Of a stretch of 32,151 nucleotides of DNA, positions 1-11,306 are shown piece after piece. The stretch's first letter is position 1. Each line of letters opens with the position of its first letter. The position numbers and the translations under genes were made by a program. The notes below the pieces were generated by a model, which saw only the letters and a list, made by a program, of their open reading frames with translations, did no database searches and had not been told where the DNA came from. Source of the DNA: Asanoa iriomotensis (GTDB lineage Bacteria > Actinomycetota > Actinomycetes > Mycobacteriales > Micromonosporaceae); contig NZ_BONC01000082.1 of NCBI RefSeq assembly GCF_016862515.1, forward strand, positions 1 to 32,151, read 5' to 3'.

Positions 1-1758
1 GAGCTTGGTCGGGTCGGAGTCGAGGTCGACCATGTTGCCGGCCTCTTTCGCGGCCGACGTGCCGGTGTTCATCGCGACGCCGACGTCGGCCTGCGCGAGC
101 GCGGGCGCGTCGTTGGTGCCGTCACCGGTCATGGCGACCAGGCGGCCGCCCTCCTGCTCCTTCTTGATCAGGGCCATCTTGTCTTCCGGCTTCGCCTCGG
201 CGAGGAAGTCGTCGACGCCGGCCTCGTCCGCGATGGCCTTCGCGGTGCGGGGGTTGTCACCCGTGATCATGACGGTACGGATGCCCATGCGGCGCATCTC
301 GTCGAACCGCTCGCGCATGCCGGCCTTGACGACGTCCTTGAGGTGCACGACGCCGAGCGCGCGGGCCGCCTGGCCCTCGACGTGCTCCGCCACGACCAGC
401 GGGGTGCCGCCGGAGCCCGAGATCGCGTCGACGGTGTCGCCGACCTCCTCGGTCGGGTGGCCGCCGTTCTCGCGTACCCACTTCATCACCGCCGCCGCCG
501 CGCCCTTGCGGATCCGCCGGTCGCTCAGGTCCACACCGGACATTCGCGTCTCGGCGCTGAACGGCACGAACGTCGCGTGCGGCATCACGCCTTCCTCGCG
601 AGCCCGCAGGCCGTAGTCCTGCTTGGCCAGCACGACGATCGACCGGCCCTCGGGCGTCTCGTCGGCGAGGCTGGACAGTTGCGCCGCGTCGGCGAGCGTC
701 TCCGGGGTGATCCCCTCGACGGGCAGGAACTCCGACGCCTGCCGGTTGCCGAGGGTGATCGTGCCGGTCTTGTCGAGCAGCAGCGTGTTGACGTCACCCG
801 CGGCCTCGACCGCCCGGCCCGACATGGCCAGCACGTTGCGCTGCACCAGCCGGTCCATGCCGGCGATGCCGATCGCGGAGAGCAGCGCGCCGATCGTCGT
901 CGGGATCAGGCAGACCAGCAGCGAGACCAGCACGATGCCGGAGATGCCGTCCGCGTTGAGCGAGACCGTGTCGGGCGCGGCACCCTGGAACGCCTTCGCG
1001 AAGATCGCCATCGGCTGGAGCGTGACCGTCGCGAACAGGAAGATGATGGTCAGCGCGGCCAGCAGGATGTTGAGCGCGATCTCGTTGGGCGTCTTCTGCC
1101 GGGAGGCGCCTTCGACCAGAGCGATCATGCGGTCGATGAAGCTCTCGCCGGGCTTCTGGGTGATCTTGACGATGATCCGGTCACTCAGCACCTTCGTGCC
1201 GCCGGTGACCGCACTGCGGTCGCCGCCCGACTCGCGGATCACCGGCGCCGACTCACCGGTGATCGCCGACTCGTCGACGCTGGCGATGCCCTCGACGACG
1301 TCACCGTCGCCGGGGATCGTCTGGCCCGCCTCGACGTACACGATGTCGCCCTGCCGCAGTTCGGACGCCGCGACGGACTCCTCGCGGTAGCGGGTCCGGT
1401 CCTGGCCGGGCGCCCAGTCGGTGAGCCGCAGCGCGATCGTGTCGCGCTTGGCCGCCCGCAGCGTGGCCGCCTGAGCCTTGCCCCGCCCCTCGGCGACGGC
1501 CTCCGCGAGGTTCGCGAAGACCACCGTGAGCCAGAGCCAGACCGTGATCAGCCAGGCGAACAGCGACGGGTCGCCGATCGCGAGCACGGTGGTGAACACC
1601 GCGCCGATCTCGACGATGAACATGACGGGGTTGCGCCACAGGGTGCGCGGGTTGAGCTTGAGAAGCGCGTCGGGCAACGCCTTCCAGAGCTGTTTCGGGT
1701 CGAGCAGGCCGCCGCCGATCCGGCGCGGGGCGCTGATCGGTTCGTTTAGCGCAGTCAT
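1..1758 (-). CDS. kdpB: Potassium-transporting P-type ATPase catalytic subunit KdpB (C-terminus beyond left edge)
   Basis: KdpB hydrolyses ATP to drive K+ uptake through KdpA in the KdpFABC membrane complex. The visible 586 residues carry the P-type ATPase signatures: TGES at 165-168 (actuator domain), CLIPTT at about 281-286 in the membrane, the phosphorylated Asp in DKTGT (D327), and [10 protein letters not shown] followed by TGTSAAKEA in the hinge region. The reading frame is open to base 1, so roughly 100 C-terminal residues are missing compared with the usual length of about 680. Two ATGs compete, at 1764 and 1758. I prefer 1758 because the AAAGGA element lies 9 nt before it and only 3 nt before the other. 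It lies about 27 bases after kdpA and is surely co-transcribed with it. KdpC and KdpDE are not in the window and may lie to the left. Identification is certain; only the exact start is open. Confidence 0.97.
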   Translation of the reverse strand, partial: MTALNEPISAPRRIGGGLLDPKQLWKALPDALLKLNPRTLWRNPVMFIVEIGAVFTTVLAIGDPSLFAWLITVWLWLTVVFANLAEAVAEGRGKAQAATLRAAKRDTIALRLTDWAPGQDRTRYREESVAASELRQGDIVYVEAGQTIPGDGDVVEGIASVDESAITGESAPVIRESGGDRSAVTGGTKVLSDRIIVKITQKPGESFIDRMIALVEGASRQKTPNEIALNILLAALTIIFLFATVTLQPMAIFAKAFQGAAPDTVSLNADGISGIVLVSLLVCLIPTTIGALLSAIGIAGMDRLVQRNVLAMSGRAVEAAGDVNTLLLDKTGTITLGNRQASEFLPVEGITPETLADAAQLSSLADETPEGRSIVVLAKQDYGLRAREEGVMPHATFVPFSAETRMSGVDLSDRRIRKGAAAAVMKWVRENGGHPTEEVGDTVDAISGSGGTPLVVAEHVEGQAARALGVVHLKDVVKAGMRERFDEMRRMGIRTVMITGDNPRTAKAIADEAGVDDFLAEAKPEDKMALIKKEQEGGRLVAMTGDGTNDAPALAQADVGVAMNTGTSAAKEAGNMVDLDSDPTKL

Positions 1759-1785
1759 CTCCATGTTTCCTTTGTGGACGGCGGC

Positions 1786-3441
1786 TCAGAGACCCTCGGC
1801 CAGCGGGCCGAGAGCGAGGGCGGGCAGGAACGTCAGCGCGACGACGATCACCGTGACGCCGACGAGCATCGAGACGAACAGCGGACGGTGCGTCGGCAGC
1901 GTGCCCTTCGACTCGGGCACCGGTTGCTGGCTCGCGAGCGATCCGGCCAGGCCGAGCACCATGATGATCGGCAGGAACCGGCCGAGCAGCATGGCCAGCC
2001 CGAGCGCGGTGTCCCACCAGCCCGTGTTGACGGTGATGCCGGCAAACGCGGAACCGTTGTTGTTGGCCGCCGAGGTGAACGCGTAGAGCACCTCGGAGAA
2101 GCCGTGCGGGCCGACGTTCAGCATCGTCGTGTGGTTGCTCGTCGCCATCGCCGCGGCGACGCCGGTGAGCACCAGCAGCGGCGTGATCAGGATGTAGAGC
2201 GACGCGAACTTGATCTCACGCGCGCCGATCTTCTTGCCGAGATACTCGGGCGTACGCCCGACCATCAGGCCGGCGACGAACACCGTGATCACGGCGAGCA
2301 CGAGCATGCCGTAGAGGCCCGCGCCGACACCGCCGGGCGCGACCTCGCCGAGCATCATGTTGAACATCGGCATCATGCCGCCGAGCGCGGTGTACGAGTC
2401 GTGGAACGAGTTGACCGCACCCGTCGAGGTGAGCGTCGTGATCGCGCCGAAGGTGGCCGAGTTCGAGACGCCGAACCGGACCTCCTTGCCCTCCATGGCC
2501 GCCGCGACCGACTGCGGCACGGTGCCGTTGTGAGCGAGCTCGAAGCCGTTGGTGAGGGCGATGCTGGCGATCGCCAGGATGCCCATGACGGCGAGGATCG
2601 CGTACCCCTGGCGGTTCTGACCGACCATGCGGCCGAACACCCGCGGCATGCCGACCGGGATCAGCAGGATCAGGAACAGCTCGACCCAGTTGGTCCAGGC
2701 GGTCGGGTTCTCGAACGGGTGGGCGCTGTTGGCGTTCATGAAGCCGCCGCCGTTGGTGCCGAGCTCCTTGATGACCTCCTGGCTGGCGACGGGTCCGCCG
2801 GTCAGCGTCTGCGCGCCGCCGGTCAGGGTGGTCACGTCGTGGCCGCCGGAGAAGTTCTGCACGACGCCGCCGACGATCAGCACGATCGCACCGACGACCG
2901 CGACGGGCAGCAGGATGCGCAGCGTGATCCGGGTCAGGTCGACCCAGAAGTTGCCGAGCTCGTTGGTCCGCTTCCGGGCGAAGCCGCGCACGAACGCCAC
3001 GGCGACGGCGATGCCGACGCTGGCGGACACGAAGTTCTGCACGGCGAGACCGGCCATCTGCGAGAGATGGGTCATGGTCGACTCACCGGAGTACGCCTGC
3101 CAGTTCGTGTTGGTCACGAACGAGACGGCGGTGTTCCAGGCGACGTGGTCGGTGACACCGGGGAAGTCCGGGTTGGGCCAGAGCACGCTCTGGAGCCGGA
3201 GCAACGCGTACAGGAAGAGAAGCGAGATCGCGGAGAACGCGAGCAGACTGCCCGCGTACGCCTTCCAGCTCTGCTCGCCTTCGGGGTTGACCCGGAGCAC
3301 CTTGTAGATGCCCCGCTCGACCACGGAGTGGCGCCCACCGACGACCACCCGGTACATGTAGTCGCCGAAATACCGGTAGGCGACGGCGAGGACCACGAGA
3401 AGCGAGACGATGAACAGCACGCCCGCGGCAGTCATGCTCAT
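1786..3441 (-). CDS. kdpA: Potassium-transporting ATPase subunit KdpA (K+ channel-like subunit)
   Basis: KdpA is the K+-selective membrane subunit of the KdpFABC pump and descends from the SKT channel family. The 551 residues match the family length (about 557 in E. coli) and contain about ten hydrophobic segments. The filter-like loops are visible as [26 protein letters not shown] and [11 protein letters not shown], all rich in Gly and Asn as expected. The start ATG at 3441 overlaps the kdpF stop codon by one base (TGATG), which indicates translational coupling. A second in-frame ATG two codons later is possible. The gene is the third reading frame of the kdp transcript and precedes kdpB. 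Confidence 0.98.
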   Translation of the reverse strand: MSMTAAGVLFIVSLLVVLAVAYRYFGDYMYRVVVGGRHSVVERGIYKVLRVNPEGEQSWKAYAGSLLAFSAISLLFLYALLRLQSVLWPNPDFPGVTDHVAWNTAVSFVTNTNWQAYSGESTMTHLSQMAGLAVQNFVSASVGIAVAVAFVRGFARKRTNELGNFWVDLTRITLRILLPVAVVGAIVLIVGGVVQNFSGGHDVTTLTGGAQTLTGGPVASQEVIKELGTNGGGFMNANSAHPFENPTAWTNWVELFLILLIPVGMPRVFGRMVGQNRQGYAILAVMGILAIASIALTNGFELAHNGTVPQSVAAAMEGKEVRFGVSNSATFGAITTLTSTGAVNSFHDSYTALGGMMPMFNMMLGEVAPGGVGAGLYGMLVLAVITVFVAGLMVGRTPEYLGKKIGAREIKFASLYILITPLLVLTGVAAAMATSNHTTMLNVGPHGFSEVLYAFTSAANNNGSAFAGITVNTGWWDTALGLAMLLGRFLPIIMVLGLAGSLASQQPVPESKGTLPTHRPLFVSMLVGVTVIVVALTFLPALALGPLAEGL

Positions 3442-3530
3442 CAGAAACGCTCCGGGAACAGCAGTGCGACGAACAGGAAGACCGCGAGCGCGGCGGAAAC
3501 AATCAGCCCGATCAGGTTGACGGCGCTCAC
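3441..3530 (-). CDS. kdpF: KdpF small membrane subunit of the Kdp pump
   Basis: This 29-residue protein is one hydrophobic helix ending in the motif LLFPERF, which closely resembles the C-terminus of known KdpF peptides. KdpF stabilises the KdpABC complex in the membrane. It starts with GTG at 3530 and ends in TGA that overlaps the kdpA start by one base. Its own start overlaps the stop of the preceding 27-residue ORF through GTGA. No clear ribosome binding site of its own is seen, so it is probably translated by coupling to the ORF upstream. It is easily missed by gene finders because of its size. Confidence 0.9.
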   Translation of the reverse strand: MSAVNLIGLIVSAALAVFLFVALLFPERF

Positions 3531-3610
3531 AGCTTCGACACCCCCCGCACGACCAGTCCGAGGATGGCGAACAACGCCACCGTCACGAGCACCAGCAGCA
3601 CGTCATACAC
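3527..3610 (-). CDS. 27-residue single-helix membrane peptide at the head of the kdp operon
   Basis: The reading frame starts with GTG at 3610 and encodes 27 residues: a short VYD start, a hydrophobic stretch ([18 protein letters not shown]) and a basic tail (RGVSKL). A strong Shine-Dalgarno AAGAGGAG (complement of 3619-3626) lies 8 nt before the GTG, and it is the only good one before kdpA. The TGA stop overlaps the kdpF GTG by four bases. So this ORF, not kdpF, appears to be the translational entry point of the operon. The composition (one helix, positive tail) suggests a second KdpF-like accessory peptide. I recall small ORFs in this position in other actinobacteria, but cannot check. The function is inferred only. 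Confidence 0.72.
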   Translation of the reverse strand: MYDVLLVLVTVALFAILGLVVRGVSKL

Positions 3611-3618
3611 GTGCGTAA

Positions 3619-3626
3619 CTCCTCTT
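3619..3626 (-). promoter_or_regulatory. Shine-Dalgarno that fixes the start of the 27-residue kdp leader ORF
   Basis: AAGAGGAG on the minus strand is close to a perfect anti-16S match and sits 8 nt before the GTG at 3610. It supports translation of the small ORF ahead of kdpF, which has no comparable site. Confidence 0.7.
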
Positions 3627-3696
3627 CATCGAATCGAGGGCAGCCTGGAGGTCGGCAGGTGCCGAAAGAATGAGACCGCCTCGAATTCGTCGAGGG

Positions 3697-3754
3697 AACG
3701 CTTCCAGACGCCTTCCATACGCCACCCGACGCTTTCTTGACGCGCTGACTACGC
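3697..3754. promoter_or_regulatory. Phased GACGC direct repeats upstream of kdp (candidate response-regulator operator)
   Basis: On the plus strand the five-base elements AACGC (3697), GACGC (3707), GACGC (3728), GACGC (3739) and TACGC (3750) start at intervals of 10, 21, 11 and 11 bases, so all lie on one face of the helix. Three share a longer form, GACGCyTTyC. Tandem direct repeats at 10-11 bp are typical of OmpR/KdpE-family regulators. They lie 87-144 bases upstream of the first kdp ORF and between it and the divergent sensor-domain gene. KdpE binding is an inference; kdpE is not in the window. Confidence 0.5.
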
Positions 3755-3896
3755 ACCCGTGACCGGCACCACGTCAATGCGTACGGATCGGCGAGATCGC
3801 GCCCGGTCGCGCTCTACGCGCTGGCCGGCCCGTCTTGACGCGATCCATACGGACCGCACCCTTCCCCGCCCGCGCCCGCCGAGGTTAGAACGGACG

Positions 3897-4649
3897 ATGG
3901 ACGGTCGTCGCCGGCCGATCGGAGCCGCCATGTCCGCAGCCCGGGTCAACCTGACGCTGGTCGCTGCCCTCGTCGTGCCCGCCGCGGCGAGCGCGGCGCT
4001 GGTCCCGGCGAGGGGCCATCTCGACAACACCGACATCGCGCTGGTCATGGTCGTGGTCATCGTCGCGGTCGCGACCGCCGGGCGGCGTGCCGCGGGCTAC
4101 CTGGCCGCCGTGTCGGCCGGCGTGTGGTTCGAGTTCTTCTTCACGCGGCCGTACCACCGGTTCAGCATCGACGAAAGCGCCGACGTGGTCACCTTCGTGC
4201 TGCTCGTCCTCGTCGGCGCGGCCGTCACCGAGATCGCGGTCTGGGGGCGCCGGCGGCACACCGCCGCCTTGCGGCAGGAGGGCTACCTGCACGACATCGC
4301 GCTCGCGGCGTCGGTCGGCGCCACGGGCGGATCATCCGTCGAGCTGATCAAGGACGTCGCCGCACAGTTGATCCAGACCCTGGGTCTGACCGGCTGTCGA
4401 TTCCAGTACGGCGTCGCCGGTGTCGGGAATCCACCTCGTCTCTGCCGTGACGGCCGGCTCCTCGTCGACCGCAAGCCGTCGAACGCGCCAACCCTGCCTG
4501 CCGGGGTCGAGATCGAACTGCTGGTCGAGAGCGGCGGCCGCCTGCATGGCCGGTATCTACTGAGCGCACCGGCCGGGACGGTAGCCACCCCGGAGCAACG
4601 CCGGGTCGCCGTCACGCTGGCCGCCCAGGTCGGCGCCGCCCTCGGGTAG
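3897..4649 (+). CDS. DUF4118 protein: KdpD-like membrane sensor domain without a kinase
   Basis: About 250 residues. The first 110 form hydrophobic segments with the stretch FEFFFTRPYHRFSI, which strongly resembles the four-helix transmembrane domain of the KdpD sensor kinase (DUF4118). The remaining about 120 residues look like a GAF-type soluble domain. There is no phosphoacceptor His box and no ATP-binding domain, so this is a sensor module alone. It is divergent from the kdp operon and shares its control region, which suggests a role in K+ or turgor sensing, perhaps as a partner or decoy for KdpD. The start is ambiguous. ATG 3897 follows a leader shared with the next gene; ATG 3930 follows GGAG at 5 nt; a GTG at 3759 is less likely. 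The domain call is strong, the role is inference. Confidence 0.85.
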   Translation: MDGRRRPIGAAMSAARVNLTLVAALVVPAAASAALVPARGHLDNTDIALVMVVVIVAVATAGRRAAGYLAAVSAGVWFEFFFTRPYHRFSIDESADVVTFVLLVLVGAAVTEIAVWGRRRHTAALRQEGYLHDIALAASVGATGGSSVELIKDVAAQLIQTLGLTGCRFQYGVAGVGNPPRLCRDGRLLVDRKPSNAPTLPAGVEIELLVESGGRLHGRYLLSAPAGTVATPEQRRVAVTLAAQVGAALG

Positions 4650-4755
4650 GGCAGGCCCGGATCGCCGTATGTGTTCCGTCAAGACGCTTGGCGGATGGGC
4701 CTCCGGCGCGGTGCCATGGATTCGGCGCATCCCACCGCACCCTTGGAACGGAACG

Positions 4756-5091
4756 ATGTCCATCACTGGCGAGCATCCTCGCGTATCGACCATCCCGGCC
4801 GCTGTCGGCGGCGCTCTTGCTGTCGCCGCCGCCGGCGTCGTGGCTGCCGCCGCGGGCGCGTCCACCGTCGGGCTGTTGATCACACTCGCGGTCGCGGTCG
4901 GGATCCTCTCCGCACTGCTCGCCGACCGGCGCGCGTGGCTGGCGGTGACCGCAACCGGTGCGGTGACCTTCCTGATCGCCGTCGCGGACGGCGAGAACGG
5001 CTGGCCGTACCTGACCTTCCTCGGCCTCGCCGCCGTGCTCGGTCGCGCGCAGCGCTGGCTGCGACAGCCTGTGGATCAGACCACCCTGTAG
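4756..5091 (+). CDS. Small membrane protein of unknown function
   Basis: 111 residues with about three hydrophobic segments: Ala/Val-rich 12-36, 37-55, and 63-85 after an ADRRAW loop. A short basic amphipathic tail (AQRWLRQ) follows. I do not recognise a family. It follows the DUF4118 gene on the same strand after 106 bases. Its start region (GAACGGAACGATG, preceded by CCGCACCCTT) nearly repeats that of the DUF4118 gene, which is why I chose ATG 4756 over an upstream in-frame start at 4669. Shared leaders suggest the two are controlled together, so it may belong to the same K+/osmotic response. That link is inference. Confidence 0.65.
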   Translation: MSITGEHPRVSTIPAAVGGALAVAAAGVVAAAAGASTVGLLITLAVAVGILSALLADRRAWLAVTATGAVTFLIAVADGENGWPYLTFLGLAAVLGRAQRWLRQPVDQTTL

Positions 5092-5116
5092 GCAAGGGCT
5101 GGGTGCGGCGAACCCG

Positions 5117-6862
5117 TCAGGCGATGGCGACGACCACTGCGGACTCGGCCGGGAGTTGGATGCCGTCGCGCATGACGGTGGCGCCCGACTCGGTTGCCAG
5201 GAGAACCGAACGCACGAAGCCTGGGAGGGTGATGCGTTGCGGCTTGCCGGCCAGGTTGGCCGCCACCGCTGCCCCGCCGCGGCGCATGACCAGCCATTGG
5301 TCGCCGTGGGTTACCTCGATCTTGTCCAGGCGTGGGTCTGACAGGTCCGGATGCGACTTGCGGAGCGCGATCAGGCGCCTGTAGAACGACAGCAGCTCGG
5401 CGTGCTCCGGCTTGTCCAGCTCCGCCCAGTCCAGGCGCGAGCGCAGGTAGGTCTGTGGGTCCTGCGGGTCCGGGACCTCGCCCTCCGGCCAGCCGTGTGC
5501 CCCGAACTCGCGGCGCCGGCCCGTGGCCACCGCGGCCGCGAGCTCCGGCTCAGGATGGCTCGTGAAGAACTGCCACGGCGTCGTCGCGCCCCACTCCTCG
5601 CCCATGAAGAGCATCGGCGTGAACGGGGCCGTGAACAGCAGCGTCGCGCCCACCCGGAGCAGGCCCGGCGACAGCGACGCCGTCAGGCGGTCGCCGACCG
5701 CGCGGTTGCCGATCTGGTCGTGATTTTGCAGGTACGCGACGAAGCGGTAACCGGGGATGCGTCCCCGGTCGACCGGGCGCCCGTGCACCCGCTGGCGGAA
5801 CGACGACCACGTCCCCGCGTGGAAGAACGCGCCCGTCAGCACATCCGACAGGGTCTGCAACGAGCCGAAGTCCGCGTAATAACCCTGCCGCTCCCCCGTC
5901 AGCAGCGTGTGCAGCGCGTGGTGCGCGTCGTCGTCCCACTGCGCCGTCAGGCCATAGCCGCCACCCTCGCGCGGAGTGATCAACCGAGGGTCGTTGAGGT
6001 CCGACTCCGCGATCAGCGACAGCGGGCGACCAACATGGGCCGACAACCCGTCAACGGCAACCGCCAACGACTCCAGCAGGTGTACGGCACCGCGGTCGAC
6101 GAAAGCATGGACGGCGTCGAGGCGCAGGCCGTCGACGTGGTAGTCCCGCAGCCAGCCGACCACGCTGTCGACGATGTAGGAGCGGACCTCACCCGACAGC
6201 GGGCCGTCCAGGTTGATCGAGGCGCCCCAGCTGGTGCCGGGACCCTCGGACAGGTAGGGGCCGAACATCGGCGCATAGGCCCCAGAGGGCCCGAAATGGT
6301 TGTAGACGACGTCGAGGACCACCCCCAGCCCTCGCTGGTGGCACGCGTCGACGAAGCGCTTCAGACCGTCGGGGCCGCCGTAGGACTCCTGCGGCGCGAA
6401 CCAGCAGACCCCGTCGTACCCCCAGTTGTGCTCGCCGTTGAACGCGTTGACCGGGAGCAGCTCGATCAGGTCGACCCCCAGGTCGACGAGATGGTCCAGG
6501 CGGGAGATCGCCGCGTCGAAGGTGCCCTCCGGCGTGAACGTGCCGACGTGCATCTCGTAGAGCACGCTGCCGGGCAGCTGGCGGCCGGTCCAGGCGTCAT
6601 CGGACCAGCGGTACGCGGCGTGGTCGTACACCCGGCTGAAGCCGTGCACCCCGGTCGGCTGCCAGGCCGAACGCGGGTCGGGCAGCGGAAGGTCCTCGTC
6701 GCCGAGCAGGAACGCGTAGTCGGTGCCCGGGCCGGCGGACGGCACGTCGAGGGTCCACCAGCCGGCGCGCTCCGGGTCGCGGTCGAGCGCGAGATCAGGC
6801 CCGGTGGCCAGGCGCAGCCGCACCCGCGACAGGTCCGGAGCCCACACGGAAAACACGGTCAC
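5117..6862 (-). CDS. treZ: Malto-oligosyltrehalose trehalohydrolase TreZ
   Basis: TreZ releases trehalose from maltooligosyl-trehalose made by TreY. The 581 residues show an N-terminal beta-sandwich (FSVWAPDLSRVRLRL at 4-18), then the GH13 barrel with VDGLRLDAVHAF (nucleophile D249), LIAESD (acid E286) and QNHDQIGNR (H381, D382), and a C-terminal beta domain. The length fits the family. The GTG start at 6862 overlaps the treY stop by four bases (GTGA), so translation is coupled. It is the last gene of the treX-treY-treZ operon. The trehalose made protects against desiccation and osmotic stress, which fits the K+ genes next door. Confidence 0.96.
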   Translation of the reverse strand: MTVFSVWAPDLSRVRLRLATGPDLALDRDPERAGWWTLDVPSAGPGTDYAFLLGDEDLPLPDPRSAWQPTGVHGFSRVYDHAAYRWSDDAWTGRQLPGSVLYEMHVGTFTPEGTFDAAISRLDHLVDLGVDLIELLPVNAFNGEHNWGYDGVCWFAPQESYGGPDGLKRFVDACHQRGLGVVLDVVYNHFGPSGAYAPMFGPYLSEGPGTSWGASINLDGPLSGEVRSYIVDSVVGWLRDYHVDGLRLDAVHAFVDRGAVHLLESLAVAVDGLSAHVGRPLSLIAESDLNDPRLITPREGGGYGLTAQWDDDAHHALHTLLTGERQGYYADFGSLQTLSDVLTGAFFHAGTWSSFRQRVHGRPVDRGRIPGYRFVAYLQNHDQIGNRAVGDRLTASLSPGLLRVGATLLFTAPFTPMLFMGEEWGATTPWQFFTSHPEPELAAAVATGRRREFGAHGWPEGEVPDPQDPQTYLRSRLDWAELDKPEHAELLSFYRRLIALRKSHPDLSDPRLDKIEVTHGDQWLVMRRGGAAVAANLAGKPQRITLPGFVRSVLLATESGATVMRDGIQLPAESAVVVAIA

Positions 6863-9147
6863 GGCGCCACCACGGGTTCGGCGGAGGTCAACAGGGCGAC
6901 CGGATAGCGGTCGAGCAGGTTCGACACCGGCACCCGTCGCCCACTGTAGACCCGTCCTGTGAACGAATCAGTAAAAGACCCGGACTCATCGGGAAACGAC
7001 AGGTATGTGTCGCCCCAGCCGCCGCGCAGGGACAGCCCGACCGGGAGCCGGGTGGCCACCGCCAGCGCGCCACCGCGGTCGAACGCCACCACGTGGTCGG
7101 CCGCCGGGCCGAACGCCGGCACCTGGCGGTAGCTCGCGAAGAACGACGGATGGGCGCGGCGCAGCCGCAGGCACCGGGACACCACCAGCAGCTTCACCGC
7201 TCCAGAGGCGTCGATCGGCGGAAGCCACCCACCGTCGAGCCGAGCCAGCAGCGCCGCCCGCGCGGCGAAGTCGACCGGCCGCCGGTTGTCCGGGTCGACC
7301 AGGGAGTCCTCCCACAGCTCCGTGCCCTGGTAGACGTCGGGCAGCCCGGGCATGGTCAGCTGCACCAGCTTCTGCCCGAGCGCGTTCGACCAGCCCGCCG
7401 GGGTGATCTCCGCGGCGAACCGCGACACCGAGGCGTTCAGGGCCGGGTCGTCGTAGACGGCGTCGACCACGCCGTGCAGCGCGGCCTCGAACGAGGCCGA
7501 CGGGTCCGCCCAGCTTGTCGACACGGCCGCTTCACGGGCCGCCTTCTCCACGTACGCGTGCAGCCTTTCCCTGGTCAGCGGCCATGCGCCGACCACCGTC
7601 TGCCAGAGCAGATGGGCGAACGACGGATCCGGCAGCGGCGCCGCCGACATCCAGCCCCGCAGCGCCCGCGCCCACCGGTCGGGCACCTCGGCCAGCACGG
7701 CCAGCCGCGCCCGCACGTCCTCGCCCCGCTTGGTGTCGTGCGTCGACAGCGTGGTCATCCCCCGCGGCCAGGACCGCTGCCGGCGCGCCGCGGCCGCGTG
7801 GAACTCGCCCAGCCCGACCCCGAACCGGTCCGGCGCCCCGCCGACCTCGTTGAGCGCCACGAACCGGGTCCACCGGTAGTAGGCGGTGTCCTCGACGCCC
7901 TTCGCCATCACCGCACCGGTGAGCTGGCTGAACCGCTGCCCCAGCTCGTCGTCCGGGTTGCGCAGCCGGGCCGTGAGCGCGTCCAGCGTCGAGATCAGGT
8001 CGGGCCGGCGCCGCCCGGCCTCCGAGCGGGCCCGGGCGAGATGCCGCAGACCGTCGGTCCCGTAGGACCGGTAGACCGGGAAGTTCGCCGCCAGCTCGGC
8101 GAGACCGGCCGCCGCGTCGGGCAGCGCCGGTGCGAGCGCGGCCAGCCGGCGCAGCTCGGCCGGGAACATCCGGTGGGCGGCTTCGAGCTTGCAGGCGTGG
8201 GTCAGCTCGGGCCACGACACCTCGACCCCGGTCAGCGAGGCGTCCAGCGCGGTGAAGGCCTGTTCCCCGGCCGGGTCGACGAAGACCCCACACGCTTCGC
8301 GCAACGCGTCGTATCCCGTGGTGCCGTCGACGGGCCACGCCGGTAGTTCCTCCCCGTGCTCGAGGATCTTCTCCACCACGAGCCAGGACGACGGAGCGGC
8401 GGCGCGCAGCCGGGCCAGGTAGCCGACCGGGTCCCGCAGCCCGTCGGGGTGGTCGACCCGGATCCCGTCGACGTCGCCGGCCGCGACCCAGCGCAGCACC
8501 TCCGCGTGCGTCGCGTCGAACACGGCCGGGTCCTCGACCCGCAGCCCGGCCAGGTCGCTGACCGCGAAGAACCGCCGGTAGTTGAGCTCGCTGTCGCCGC
8601 GCCGCCAGCCGACCAGCTCGTAGTGCTGCCGGGCGTGCACCTCGCGGGCCGTCCCGGCACCGGTCCCCGGCGCGATCGGGTAGCGGTGCTCGTAGTAGCG
8701 CAGCTCCCCGTCCTCGACCTTCAGAGCGTCGAGATCACCGTCGTGTCCCAGGACCGGGACCAGGATCCGGTCCCGGGACCAGTCGATGTCGAACCAGGTG
8801 GCGTACGCGGACGCCCGCCCGTTGCGCAGCACGTCCCACCACGCCGGGTTGGCCCACGGCGCGGCGATGCCCACATGGTTGGGCACGATGTCGACGACGA
8901 ACCCCAGCTGGGCGCCGCGCAGGGCGGTGGCCAGCCGCTGCCGGCCGTCCTCACCGCCGATCTGCGGGTTGGCCGACCTGTGGTCGACCACGTCGTAGTT
9001 GTGTGCCGACCCGGGCGCGGCGGTCAGCAGCGGTGCGCTGTAGAGGTGGCTGACGCCGAGGTCGGCCAGGTAGCCGGCGATCGCCGCGGTGTCGTCGAAG
9101 GTGAAGTCGGGACGGATCTGGACGCGGTAGGTAGCGGTCGGCGCCAT
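6859..9147 (-). CDS. treY: Malto-oligosyltrehalose synthase TreY
   Basis: TreY is an intramolecular transglucosylase that turns the reducing-end alpha-1,4 bond of a maltodextrin into the alpha,alpha-1,1 bond of trehalose. The 762 residues begin with ATYRVQIRPDFTFDD, the characteristic TreY start, and carry GH13 signatures: DIVPNHVG (86-93), VDGIRVDHPDGL (nucleophile D232), WLVVEKILEHGE (E259) and STHDTKRGEDVRAR. A Shine-Dalgarno GAGGGGG precedes the ATG, and the gap to glgX is 13 bases. It ends inside the treZ start codon. Substrate is supplied by the GlgX-type debranching enzyme encoded just upstream. Confidence 0.97.
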   Translation of the reverse strand: MAPTATYRVQIRPDFTFDDTAAIAGYLADLGVSHLYSAPLLTAAPGSAHNYDVVDHRSANPQIGGEDGRQRLATALRGAQLGFVVDIVPNHVGIAAPWANPAWWDVLRNGRASAYATWFDIDWSRDRILVPVLGHDGDLDALKVEDGELRYYEHRYPIAPGTGAGTAREVHARQHYELVGWRRGDSELNYRRFFAVSDLAGLRVEDPAVFDATHAEVLRWVAAGDVDGIRVDHPDGLRDPVGYLARLRAAAPSSWLVVEKILEHGEELPAWPVDGTTGYDALREACGVFVDPAGEQAFTALDASLTGVEVSWPELTHACKLEAAHRMFPAELRRLAALAPALPDAAAGLAELAANFPVYRSYGTDGLRHLARARSEAGRRRPDLISTLDALTARLRNPDDELGQRFSQLTGAVMAKGVEDTAYYRWTRFVALNEVGGAPDRFGVGLGEFHAAAARRQRSWPRGMTTLSTHDTKRGEDVRARLAVLAEVPDRWARALRGWMSAAPLPDPSFAHLLWQTVVGAWPLTRERLHAYVEKAAREAAVSTSWADPSASFEAALHGVVDAVYDDPALNASVSRFAAEITPAGWSNALGQKLVQLTMPGLPDVYQGTELWEDSLVDPDNRRPVDFAARAALLARLDGGWLPPIDASGAVKLLVVSRCLRLRRAHPSFFASYRQVPAFGPAADHVVAFDRGGALAVATRLPVGLSLRGGWGDTYLSFPDESGSFTDSFTGRVYSGRRVPVSNLLDRYPVALLTSAEPVVAP

Positions 9148-9160
9148 ACCCGGCCCCCTC

Positions 9161-11281
<2,121 letters not shown>

Positions 11282-11292
11282 GTGACGCGTGC

Positions 11293-11306
11293 CTCCTGTG
11301 TAGGAG
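11293..11306 (-). promoter_or_regulatory. Hairpin that can sequester the glgX Shine-Dalgarno
   Basis: On the minus strand CTCCT-ACAC-AGGAG forms a 5-bp stem with a 4-nt loop, and its 3' arm is most of the AGGAGG ribosome binding site of glgX. The ATG lies about 11 nt further on. This suggests control of translation start, alone or together with the larger hairpin at 11307-11335. Confidence 0.45.

Noticed and set aside
1-1749. Long plus-strand reading frames across kdpB and kdpA
   Set aside because: They are Arg/Asp-rich shadows opposite clear kdp genes, with no domain and poor third-position bias.
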